A stretch of DNA of 64,000 nucleotides from Quillaja saponaria. Lineage: Eukaryota > Streptophyta > Magnoliopsida > Fabales > Quillajaceae. The notes beneath the pieces are model-generated. The model saw nothing but the letters and a program-made list of their open reading frames with translations, was not told where the DNA came from and ran no database searches. Below are positions 47,276-58,398 of the stretch, in pieces. How positions within the stretch are numbered: the stretch's first letter is position 1; every line of letters starts with the position of its first letter. The position numbers and the translations under genes were made by a program. The stretch spans positions 5,518,001 through 5,582,000 of the forward strand of contig CM055615.1 in NCBI GenBank assembly GCA_029379385.1. The letters are read 5' to 3'.

Positions 47276-47708
47276 TCATAGTGTTACAGCTCTACAATTT
47301 GGGCAAGTGCGTGTGAACTTAACCATTTATCAATAAAACTAACATGAAATACATGCATGCAATCAGGCAATACACGAATAGTCTCACCTTCTTTGAACTC
47401 ACACAAACACACAGAACATGTCCCTTCATTGCGTTCTTTCGTGTATCGAAAAACTGAATTACTCAGTAACAATGTTGTCCTTGAATTGCTCTTACTACTA
47501 CCACTAGGCGTATCGAGATCTTGATTGTTGGATTGAATCCCCTGTCCACGCCCATTTGGTTGGTCTGTTGTTGCGTTCCTTTGGCTGCAATAACTACTGA
47601 TGCATTGGTAGATTACCATTAGTAATACACCAGAAATGACACCGAGCAAAGCGATGAAAAGTGGGCTGATTCAAAACCATGGTTATTATTGTTGTTCTCT
47701 TCAGACAT
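47276..47708 (-). pseudogene. ATL-type RING-H2 finger protein, decayed
   Basis: ATL proteins are membrane-anchored RING-H2 ubiquitin ligases, usually intronless. Read from the ATG at 47708: [19 protein letters not shown], then a frame break near 47655, then a membrane segment [17 protein letters not shown], a Ser/Asn-rich linker, and the RING-H2 start [25 protein letters not shown]. Two further defects hit the RING. The Cys after the HVFH pair is Phe (HVSFIDKWL where the family has a Cys before ID-W). A second single-base loss near 47306 shifts the last zinc ligands (TGCCCAAATTGT, C-x2-C) out of frame, so the open frame ends [11 protein letters not shown] at 47284. A zinc-binding RING cannot form as read. 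The frame breaks are both in short homopolymer contexts, so sequence error could account for part of the damage but not the Phe. Confidence 0.75.
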
Positions 47709-47904
47709 TTGGAGATGGAGATGGAGATGAGGTTGGGTATGGTTGTGCTTGGAAAACAAGTAAGGATGTTTTGGAAAAGTTAAATTGGCGATGATTGCTA
47801 GGTAACTTGAAGTTAATGCTACGTTTATTAAACGCAATTAGACATATGAAAACAACAAAAGAAAAGCTTAAATGAAATGACATGGTTGAGTATTAAAATG
47901 AAAA

Positions 47905-49250
47905 ATTAACCATTTCAGATAAACATTTTAGTTAAATATTGTATTACTTACAAGGGAAAGAGGCCATCTTTTAACATCATTTTTATACTCCCCTAATTAC
48001 ACAACCGTTGCCAGTTAATCTAGATTTCAAGTATAAGATAATTTGAATTAATTATCATTTGAGAATCAACTTGTTGGCCAATCTCATAAAAATATAAGCG
48101 TTTTTTTTTTTTTTCTTTTTTTAAAGTTTGTCAACATGACAATTTTGTATATATCATCATTATATTATCTTTTTCTCTCATATATGTATGAGGTTTTTTT
48201 TTTTTTTCTACTTCTTTTTTCTTTTTCACGAATTTACTTTACTCGATTATTTTATTAAATTCTAAAATGAGTATCAGAAATCATCTACTCGCATGATCCT
48301 TTTCTTTTTCTTTTTCGATCTTTACCCATATGAGACATAAATTTTTTTGCAAAAGCCTGAAAATATTATTTTGCAAATTCGCTGTGATTGGTAGGTTTGG
48401 GAGATAAAAGCCAAGAACTCAGGAGTCCATCTGTGCCTTTGATTTGTAGATCTTCGCTTGTTAATTATAAAATGTAAATAAAATTTGGGGTCAATTGCAC
48501 TTGTTGTCATGAAATATCATTCGTTTTATAATAACTCAAAAAGTACAAAATTACCATTGTTATAAGTGTTTTTTAGGTATTTGTCTATCTTTCTATCTTT
48601 CTTTTTTTCTTGTTTTTTCATCTAGCAATTAAACTCTCCATATTGATTTGATTTTAACATTATGTTTTGATAATAGTAATACAATAATAAGAAATAAAAA
48701 ACTTTGGCAAAAATATTACTCATGTGATTTATATGTAAACTGGTAAAATAATATTAATAATTTAATTCTTATGTAAGAAAATAAAAAATTCAAAGGATTC
48801 AAATCTTGTTATTAAAATTGAATTAATATAAGGTGTTTCATTTCAAATAACATTTTAATTAATGTTGTATTACATACATCTATTGCCAATTAATGCAGAT
48901 TTCAAGTATAAAAAATAATAAATAAATAAAAAATGGATTAACTATTGCTTGAGAATTATAAAAATCGTCAACATGTCAATTTTGTTATGTGTCATAGTTA
49001 TCTTTTTCTCTCATTTATAGGAATGTTTTTTTCTTTTCCCCTCTATTTTTCCCTACTTTTTCACGCATTTACTTTACTAGATTTCACTAAATTCTTTAAA
49101 TGAATATTGGAAATCATCTACTAGCATAATTTTAATTTTTTTTTTCCTTTTTCGATCTTTACCCACAAGACATAAAAATTTTGCGAAAGGCTGAAATATA
49201 ATTTTGCAAATTCCTGAATAATTTCATCTTTGGTTGGTAAGAGTATGTCA
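47905..49250. repeat. Diverged tandem duplication of about 0.9 kb period
   Basis: The block at about 47915-48400 recurs at about 48835-49235: AGATTTCAAGTATAA (48024, 48898), GTCAACATG-CAATTTTG (48129, 48968), CTTTTTCTCTCAT (48169, 49002), GAAATCATCTACT (48278, 49108) and CGATCTTTACCCA (48317, 49155). The copies are around 80% alike by eye. No coding. Confidence 0.65.
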
Positions 49251-49398
49251 ATTGATGCTTTTCAATATGCATTTGAGAGTTTTTGTGAAATAAACAAATA
49301 AAAAATTCCTGAATAATTTCATCTTTGGTTGGTAAGAGTATGTCAATTGACGCTTTTCAATATGCATTTGAGAGTTTTTGTGAAATAACCAAATAAAA
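49211..49398 (+). repeat. 94-bp recent tandem duplication
   Basis: Two adjacent near-identical copies of CCTGAATAATTTCATCTTTG through GAAATAA(A/C)CAAATAAAAA, starting at about 49213 and 49307. Only two or three differences, so it is young. Confidence 0.85.
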
Positions 49399-49399
49399 A

Positions 49400-50187
49400 C
49401 TGGAATTTTAAAAAATGACTGGAAATCAAGATTGGAAAAAAAAGAAATGAAAATGCTACGTGATATCTGAACTAATGTGATTAGAATCACACTCTCTTCA
49501 TCTAATAAAAAAAAAAGAGAATCACACTATCTTCCAAATTTGTTGTTTGATTCAAAAAGTAACAATATCTTGTGCACGCAGCTCTTACTCCTATATATAA
49601 AGTTGATTGCATGAGATTTATCAAATATTGGACATCTCATAAATAATAAGCTACATGTTTTCACCGTCTTAAATAGTTTACTAAGGTCATGGGATCATGT
49701 TGTTACATCCTTAACTTATGACTAAAGTAGATTATCTAGGACACATTATCATGGTTAATTTTAGAGTAAGAGTGAAAGCAGAGAAGAAAAACTGAGAGCA
49801 ATAAGGAGAAAACGATGGAAATCTTTTTTCTTTTCTTTTTTTCCCTTTTTTTTTTTTTTTTCTCAAGAAAAGAAACCATGCAATTTTAGTAAGGATAACA
49901 ATAGACACAAGAGCAACTCCAAATGCCAATTTTAAGAAAGGAAGAAGAATCGTTCAAAAGGTTTTTCAAAGAAACACGTAAATGTTTCAATTGTGGAAAG
50001 AAAGAACATTATGGCAGAGTAGAACAAAGTCACATCAACCAAAGGAAATTGCACTCACCGTTTCAGAAGCAATGATCACTAGAAGTGACAACAACAACTG
50101 GTAGATAGACTTCGGGCCATCAAGCCACGTGGCAAGAAATATACAGAGCTTCATTGAGTTCAAAACTAAGAATATTGGAGACCAAAA
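49400..50187. other. Nothing recognised
   Basis: Spacer up to the CACTA terminus. Contains a T-run at 49846-49861. The Lys-rich minus-strand frame at 49929-49732 is low complexity. Confidence 0.4.
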
Positions 50188-50200
50188 CACTACTAGAAAA
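50188..50200. other. CACTA terminal inverted repeat end (single side)
   Basis: CACTACTAGAAAA. No partner TTTTCTAGTAGTG was found near 56.5 kb. The three bases outside are AAA. Confidence 0.85.
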
Positions 50201-50204
50201 AAGC

Positions 50205-50895
50205 AGTTTAGCGATAGGCTCAATCCGTCGCAAATTGGATTTCGACGAACTTGTGACGGATTTGTGACGGATTATGTCTATCATAAATTTCTCGACGCAA
50301 TTTTGCAACGAAAATAATTCGGTTGTAAATCCGTCGCAAATGTATAGCGACCGGAGTATTTCGTCGCTATTCCATATTAAATCATTCGCCAAAAAAATTC
50401 AACAAAACCATCGTTAAATTGCGATAATAAATTCCGTCACAAATTCTGTTGTAAATTCGTCGCAAATTTTACAATGAACAACTTTTAATTCCATAGAAAA
50501 TCCGTCGCAAATCTGTGGCAAATTAAGATCAAAATTCCATAGCAAATTCTGTGGCAAATCCGCCATAATTTCTTCGCAAAATTCTGTCACAAATCTATCA
50601 CAATCTTAAAACTTAAGAAATTTCAATCCGTCACAAATAAGTCGCAAATGTGTCGTAATTGTAAAACTTAAGAAATTTTAATCCGTCGCAAAACTATCAC
50701 AAATCCATCACAAAATTAAGTTAATTAAGAAATTTATTTCCGTCACAAAATTAAGTTAATTAAGAAATTTATTTCGTCACAAATCTGTCACAAATCCTTT
50801 GCAAAATATTTTCGTCGCTATTATGTCACAAATTTGTTGCTAATCTGAAAATATAATATGCATATTCTGTCACAAAATCGTTACTATTCTGTAGC
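50205..50895. repeat. CACTA subterminal repeat array, copy 2
   Basis: Same TCCGTCGCAAAT-type motif array as copy 1, with about twenty copies in both orientations, plus a local duplication of TTAAGTTAATTAAGAAATTT at about 50717-50770 that copy 1 lacks. Confidence 0.85.
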
Positions 50896-51189
50896 TAATT
50901 ATAACAATTTTTAATATATTTATGCATTTTAATTCATTTATCCATATTTTTTACACCCGTTTTAACCATGTAACATCAATAAATTTAGAAACCAAACTAT
51001 AATGAACACATTCCATCAACAAAAGAAAATTACATCAATTCAACAAAGTTTCCACATATATTCAACAAAGTTTCAATACATATCCAACTAACTTTAGACA
51101 CATTCAACATTTAACATATCCAAATATATAATAAAAGTAAACTTAAAAGATAATAAAACCTTGTCCAAAAACTAAGTAAGAAACTACAT

Positions 51190-52920
51190 CTTAATCATCA
51201 TCACCAAAATCCTCATCGGATTCATCATCATCATCTTCATCTTAAACATTATCATCCTAATAAGTAAAACATAGTAAATTTATATAAGTAAATTTGTATA
51301 ATTTAATTAGTTTCTATGTTTCATAATTGAAACAAAACTTATAGCTTGTTGTCCATATTTTCCTTTTGCTTTCCCTTTCTAGTGCCCACGTGCCCGAGAC
51401 GATTAAGAGAAAGAAGTTGTCAACTGTTTAATCGCATCCACAACACCTTTTAGCGCATTATCAACATAACTACGTATCTCGGTACGCATCTCGATTCGCA
51501 TGATACTTGAAAAATTGTCTTCTGAGACAGGCGCACAAGATGATGAAGTAGCCAGATGTGAGCTAACACTGGCCGAAGATGAGGAACGTGAATAACAAGG
51601 GTCAAAAGTACGACTAAAGCCATAAACTCTACCCTTCTTTGGCTGACCAGTAGAACACAACCATGCATCCATATCTATAATCGGTTTAGTAGACGAGAAA
51701 CTTCCATCCTCTTCCTATTTTTCAATAACTCTGCCGAAATACCCTTCCTACAAATCAAAAAAATTTAAGTTATATAAATTTCATTGAATATATAAAAAAT
51801 AATCACTTATTTTAAAGATTAACACTTACGCTGATATTTTGTGAATGCTAAGAAACAAACTCTCCTGTCTTTCTCTTATGCGTCCAGTCAAACAACTCCT
51901 TATATCGGGCGGATAGTTTCAGCTTTTTTTCCTGCAAAATAAACATAACTTATACATGCCTTCATTAAAAAATTATGAGTTGGTAAATTAAATGATTTAT
52001 TTGTTTACCATAATCTCCTTATGAAGAAAGAATGTGCGCGAACCTCCAGCATGAACATTGAACTTCGATTTTTCATAACAGCTGTTGACTTATGTTTCTA
52101 TTCCTCTGTATTCCATGTTGTTTCACACAACTCATTAAAATATTCAGATCGAATAGCTACTGGACTGAATCCTCTCCAATCTAATGGGTTTTGTGATCTA
52201 CTTTTTACCCTAGCCAAATTTCTCGCATTATGAAGTAGTTGATTGAATCATTCTTATGCAGTCTTTTCCCACACAATGCGAGCCATAAACCTATCATACT
52301 CAAATGCAAAACGAAATCTCCTTTGAAAAGTAAAATATATAATAGTTAGCAAATAACATTCAATCATATACAAATTTTAATTATAGATAAATCTTACCAT
52401 AAATGAGTCGAAAAGTGAATCCTTAACGCCCTGAGGATATGATTTATAGGTTGCTATCAGGCCAAGCATATGAGAAATAATTTCACTGCCTATTTCATGA
52501 GTGACAGTTGATGGATGGAACCTTTGACTACATACACATAAAAGATTTAGACAAAAAAAAATGAAATCAAATATAAATATATATATAAACAACAAATAAG
52601 TGTATAATTTACGGATTTGTTCCTGGCTCTATACTGATGATAAGGCGTGGATCTGCACTGTCAATATCATGTGAGGCTAATGATGGACTCTCAGTCGGAG
52701 TAACCAGTGATGGAGAAATAGTGTATGAGGTGGATGGTGAAGGAAGTATAGGTGATGCAGACTCCCTCCTAGATGATGAAGGAAGTATAAGTGATATAGA
52801 CTCCCTTCTAGGTGATGAAGGAAGTATAGGTGATATAGACTCTCTCCTAGACAATGATTCTGTTATGTCACACCTTGACACTCTAGTAGGCACTACAGGT
52901 TTGTGGTTCCGTGGTGGCAT
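51190..52920 (-). pseudogene. CACTA second gene (TnpA-like), copy 2
   Basis: Same layout as copy 1: first exon MPPRNHKPVVPTRVSRCDIT with the 13-residue Ser/Arg repeat, and a later exon MDAWLCSTGQPKKGRVYGFS. Relative to copy 1 it lacks about 36 bases in the charged coiled-coil stretch, has a stop in the acidic tail (TAA at about 51243) and damage in the Transposase_24 region (52021-52230). Confidence 0.7.
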
Positions 52921-53049
52921 ACTTCAAAATACAAACAGTATACACATAATAACATATATTTATAATGGCGTACAATAAAATTTAACTATTAACATAAGGC
53001 AAATATTATATTGAATGGCATATTAATAACATACACATTACCAGCAGAA

Positions 53050-53776
53050 TTTTTTAAATGTTATCTGTATCATCACTTTCTAATTGCCATTCTGCCTCAT
53101 CTTCCTCATCATTTATATCATAATCATCATCACTCACATCAACATTTTCTTGAAGTTCATTTCTTGTCCTTTTTTTAATACGAGGTGTTAACTCATTCAA
53201 ATTCACTTCTTCCACGATGCCTCCGTCAAACAAGACAACTGGTTCATCAATTTCATGAGACTGGAATCTAAATGACGAATAGGTAGCTCCAACATCATTC
53301 TGATATAATTATGATTTTCTTCCTCCATATACACCTCAGAAATATGCACCTTGATTTTAACTTTGCATGCAGCCCACTAATCAACCCTATCTTTATTTTT
53401 TGAAGCTGGATATTTCTTATAGTACACTTGTTGGGCTTGCTCAGCTAATATAAATGGCTCAAATGACCGAAGTTTGGACTTGTGATTGATTTCCATAATT
53501 CCATACTTTTTATCATTTCGAACCCCATTAATCGGGTCAAACCACTTACATTTGAATAGAACCACCTTGTTATTGTCACCTAGGTAAGTGAATTCTAAAA
53601 TTTCCTCGACTATCCCATAATAATCTAATGCATCATTACTATAATTACTACCTAAAACAAAACACCACTGTTTATTGTTGTCTTATTTTCCCCATAATCC
53701 TTAGTATGAAACTTGTATCCGTTGACGATGAAAACATTGTAACATTTAACACAATTTTGAGGACCATGAGCCATAT
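53050..53776 (-). pseudogene. CACTA DUF4216 exon, copy 2, broken
   Basis: Same domain as 35362-36081, with CKWFDPINGVRNDKKYGIME and ILAEQAQQVYYKKYPASK still readable, but a stop replaces a Trp near 53378, and single-base losses occur near 53305 and 53662. Confidence 0.7.
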
Positions 53777-54096
53777 CTCGTATGAGAGAATCGTCAATGC
53801 GATTCTCATGAGCCTAATTAAAAAATCATTAGTTAAAAGAATATAAGTAATTATATCTTATTAATATCATAAAATGTTTAGTAATAAATATGTATTAAAG
53901 TGTCATACTCACAAGTTGTTTCATCTATTTGGAGAAACCATTCTCTATTTTCTTCTCAATTTGTTGAGCAGTGATAAGAGGATTGATGATGCTCAACATG
54001 CCATCAAATTTCCTATTAAAAGCGATATTAATTTTTATAAACAAATGATTTATATTTAGCTAGTTATTAGTTAGGAGGTGAATTAAAAAATTCTTA

Positions 54097-56512
54097 CTAA
54101 ATGTATAGTTCAATCTCACTACAATTTAGTATAACATATGTCTCTGCAGTTTCCATAGCTATATCTGGTAGATTTTTAGTCCAACTCCTGCCGAAATGTC
54201 TTCCATGATATTCAAAAATTGAGAGACATGGAGTAGTCCGAGGAATCTCTTGATCTCCAACATCATTTTGGGAGAGTTTTGTGCGTCTTGTACGAACCTG
54301 TGGTCCAAAATACATTGAACAAAAATTTGAAACCTCTTCTAACATGTATTCTTCACAAATAGACCCCTCTATTCGCGCTTTATTGAGAAATTTTTTTTTT
54401 TAAATGATGCATGCACCTAACAGTTAAAATCAACATTAGTATTGAAAAAGATATTCAAATTTATGACTTTGTAAATGGTATATCAAATTACGTAACTTCA
54501 CCTCTTGAATGGGTACATCCAACGATATTGTACAGGGCCTCCAACTCTAATCTCGTATGGTAGATGGACAATTAAGTGCTCCATTGAATCAAAAAGACCA
54601 GGAATGTATATCATTTCCAACTTGCATAAGATTTCAACAATGTCAGCTTCTAGTTAGAGCATATGATCAGCTTGTATTTCAGTTGAACATATATCCACAA
54701 AAAAATGGCTCAATTCTGTTAGTGCTCCCCATATTGGTTTAGGCAAAAAATCTCGTGTAGCCAATGGCAATAATCTCTATAGAAACACATGACAATCATG
54801 ACTTTTCATGCCGTATAGTTTCTTCTCAGTAACATTACTGCAACGAGCTATATTGGATACATAACCATCTGGAAAAAGCAATTGTTTTAACCACTCATAA
54901 AATTCTTTTATTTGATCATCTGTTAAAACATATGCAGCTTTTAGTTTCATCAACTTGTCACCGTGCTTGTATAGCTCTAATTCTGGACGCTTGCATAGCA
55001 ATTGTAAATCCTCACGTGCCTTTGGATTGTCTTTCGTTTTTCCCTTAACATTCATAAGGGTCTTGAACACATTATCAAAAAAAAAAAAAAATTAATATGC
55101 ATGACATCCAAATTATGGCGAATCAAATTAGTCTCCCAATATGATAATTCCCAACAGATACTACGCTTTGTCCAATTATGATCCTTACCAAACCCATTAT
55201 GTTTTTGCCTACCACTCTTTCTGCCAAATGTGATTTGAGGATGCTTAAATACTCGTGTCTTGACTTCTGCACCACTTAATCGTAGGGGTGGGGGTGATTT
55301 CTCAACAATTCCCTTTTTGAAATCATTCTTGTTTCTTCGAAACCGATGATCCATTGGCAAAAGTTTTTGGTGGCAATCAAACCAACAACATTTACTGCCA
55401 TTCTTGAGATAAAATGATTTAGTTCTTTCTATGCAAATTGGACAAGCAAGTTTCCCCTGCGTACTCCACCGGGATAATATCCCATATGCAGGAAAATCAC
55501 TGATTGTCCATAAAAGTGAAGCCTTTATTAAGAAATTTTGTTTTTTGTAAGCATCAAAAGTGAAGACACCTTCATCCCACAGAATTTTCAACTCATCCAT
55601 CAAAGGTGTCAAGTAAACATCTAAGTGCTTTTTTGGTGAATTAGGGCCAGGAATAACCAATGTCAAGAATATTGATGTTCGTTTCATGCACATGTTCGGT
55701 GGTAGATTGTATGGAGTAATGAAAATGGGCCAACAAGTAACCAGTACACTTGAATTTCCAAACGGGTTAAATCCATCTTTAGAAAGCCCAAGATAGACAT
55801 TTCGAATCTCACTTGCAAAATTAGGGTGAGAAACATCAAATTTTTCTCAAGCTTCAGCATCCGACAGATGAGTTATTAAATTTGGGTCACAACGAACACC
55901 TTCCATATGCCATCTCATATGTCTTGTAGTCTTATCTAACATATACAATCTCTGAAGTCTTGGAATAATTGGAAAGTACCTTAATATCCTTTAAGGAACA
56001 TCTTTTTGTTTTGAATTACGGGTTTTCTTAGTCTTGTATCATTGGTGATTACAAATAGGGCACATTGTCTTATCTTTATCTTTATCATAGTATAAGGTAC
56101 AATCAATTGGGGATGCATGCATTTGTTTATATTCCAACCCCGGTTCATCAACCAACTTCTTTGATCGGTAAAAATTATCAAGTAACTTCTCTGTTTTTGG
56201 TAGCATATTCTTGATAATCTCCATCATTTGATCATAAGGAGTTTTACTCATATTGAACTCAGATTTTAAGTTTAAGAGTTGTGAAACTACAAACAATGTA
56301 GTGTGTTCATCACAACCTTCCCATAAAGGCTCCTCAGCACAATTTAATAAGTCATAAAATTTTGACGCTGATTGATTTGGTTCTTCATCATGTACATCAT
56401 CATCGTCCATTTGACGTTCAAAATAAACACCGTCCATGACCATGTCTATATAAGGGTTCGGATTAACTAGTGGTAGGTTATTCATGCCTTTATAAGATCC
56501 GACATCTCCCAA
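54097..56512 (-). pseudogene. CACTA transposase tnp2 with DUF4218, copy 2
   Basis: From the 5' side: exon 56512-56039 begins MGDVGSYKGMNNLPLVNPNP and has FYDLLNCAEEPLWEGCDEHT, SPIDCTLYYDKDKD and CPICNHQ. The tnp2 core 55980-55052 has FNPFGNSSVLVTCWPIFITP, YNLPPNMCMKRTSIFLTLVI, GPNSPKKHLDVYLTPLMDEL, TISDFPAYGILSRWSTQGKL, CPIC and HNLDVMHI. DUF4218 in 55070-54500 has DGYVSNIARCSNVTEKKLYG and LIVHLPYEIRVGGP. TNP2 is the catalytic transposase of CACTA elements. Stops at about 55849, 54777 and 54656, and the missing first exon, rule out a full enzyme. Confidence 0.8.
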
Positions 56513-56525
56513 AAACCCCTCACCA

Positions 56526-57574
56526 CAGAAGACCCTATATGAAGACCCTATATGGCAACTCTTCCACCACCTTCCTTAGCACCATATCTCTTCCAATACC
56601 AAGGGAGATTTTTAAAGCTAAGTGATGTTGAGCGCACATGCCAATTATTTCCATATATTGCCAAGCTTAAGGACATTATGAATCAAGACCCATATATAGT
56701 GTTATATGACATTTACTATAGGTGAAAGCCGCTTGTTTAGGAGCACTTTTCCAATAGTCTTACCTACGACTATAAATTAAGCGCTTCTTAAGAGGTAACC
56801 CAATTTTCTAAAGTTTTTCTTTTTTCTTTTTAATTTATGTTTTATTTCTTATTAAGTGTTGTTTATTTTTTTAGCAAGCACATCATTTTTTATCTCCTCC
56901 CAATTGAAGTGTTGTTCAAGATGACAAGGACAAAGATTATTGACCTTTCCATTTTGCTAACATTGACAAGAGAATTTCTCTTATTCTTATTCCTTTTTAT
57001 ATATATTTTTTATTTAGTTTAAAGTTTGGGGAGGGTTTTATTGGTGTACTTGTTTCTTAGTTAGTCTTTTTCTTGAGATGTTTTATACTTTTTCAATGTT
57101 TTTTCATATCTAATGATAATACTATAGTTAATTATGATTTTTGACTTTTGGGAAATTATGGGGCATGATTTGAGTTTATGTTAAATTCTTATGCTAGTAA
57201 CATTGCAGGATGGATTTCTAACATTTATGCACTTGATCTTTTACTTAGACTTGACATACTTATTTAGAGACAGTTTATGTTTAGGAAGTTTATTTGGTGA
57301 AGAACCCTAGCATTTATTTGATTCTCTCTTAAGGTGAAATCGTAGACAATACTGAGTTAAGGATGTGATTTAGGTCATCTTTGAACCGTTTGAGTTTTTC
57401 AAGCCAACCTTGATATTTGTTATCCCTAGTATACCCCATTGAGCCTAAGTGATATTTTCTTGTTCAACAACATTAATTTTTCCCCTAAACCTTATTTAAA
57501 TTTCTTTTGCACCCTCACTTTTAAGCAGGTTAGTCTTTCTAGGAAGATTATAAAGTATATGATAAAAAAAAATA

Positions 57575-57607
<33 letters not shown>

Positions 57608-58398
57608 TGGAATTTGTCACCCCATTCTACATAATAGATCGAAATAACTTTGGGGGTATGCCATAGAGTACTAAGAAGGGTATTGAGTTTAAAGTATCAA
57701 GGGAGTTTTCTGTACCTTATGCTCTTTTTTATAACATAAAGGACAATGTTAATTTTAACTTTGGGGCTATGGGAATTCTTTTGAATTATGATAAAAATTC
57801 GTTCAATTTTGAAAGGGAAAAGAAAAAAAGGATAAGGGGCAGGAAAAAAATGTTTATACATGGTGGAGACAAAAGAAAAGTGGAAGCCAAGTATGGGTGT
57901 ATTACTTGGAATGTGAAAGAAGTTATCGAAGATCCTAGAATAAATAATGTGCTTAGGATGATTTTGAGCCTTGTAATTTCGTTTATCATACCATTACCTA
58001 GCCTTATATTACAAGCTTTATAAAGTCTGAATGAACCTTGATTTAGTGTTAGTCTATATTAGCGGAGAGAGAGAGAGATCTAAGCAAACCTATGAGGTTT
58101 GAATGCTAAGCTTTATTTTTCAAATATATAAACTTATCCGGATTGTACTAAAGTTCTAGGTAGAAAGATCATGCACATACACATGAAAAATCCATTTGAG
58201 AATGAAACTAGTGCTTGAATTGAATCATAAATTTGCATGATTGCCTATGATTGTCCCTAAGTCAATATTTTTAAAATAATATATTTGAGGATACTTTGAA
58301 AATCATTGATTTAGTGCGATTCATCTCTTGCTTGTCGTTTTTCATTTGTGCTTTTAATTTTCTTTTTCTCAAGGACTAACAAAACTTTAAGTTTGGGG
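56526..58398 (+). mobile_element. 3' internal end of an Athila/Tat-like Ty3/gypsy element
   Basis: No polymerase remains. The stretch has the post-pol hallmarks of this lineage: a GCGCTTCTTAAGAGGTAACCCAA segment at about 56779, T-rich runs, AAAGTTTGGGGAGGG at about 57021, and a polypurine-like AAGTTTGGGGTG at 58389-58400 next to a TG LTR start. Assignment rests on remembered motifs of these elements. Includes a 35-base A-run at about 57571-57605. Open frames here are not recognisable genes. Confidence 0.5.

Larger units (their letters stand above)
50188..56525 (-). mobile_element. CACTA (En/Spm) transposon, copy 2, 5'-truncated
   Basis: Left (3') terminus CACTACTAGAAAA at 50188 is a canonical CACTA end. 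The order leftward to rightward is: subterminal array, second gene, DUF4216, DUF4218, tnp2 core and tnp2 N-terminal exon, all read on the minus strand. It is collinear with copy 1 and extends about 1.5 kb further into the transposase. Homology to CACTA coding stops at about 56520 and gypsy-type sequence follows, so the first exon and 5' terminus are absent. Stops and frameshifts occur in most exons. Confidence 0.88.

Noticed and set aside
57439..57666. 75-residue plus-strand frame with a poly-Lys run
   Set aside because: The Lys run is translation of a 35-base A-tract in gypsy internal DNA.
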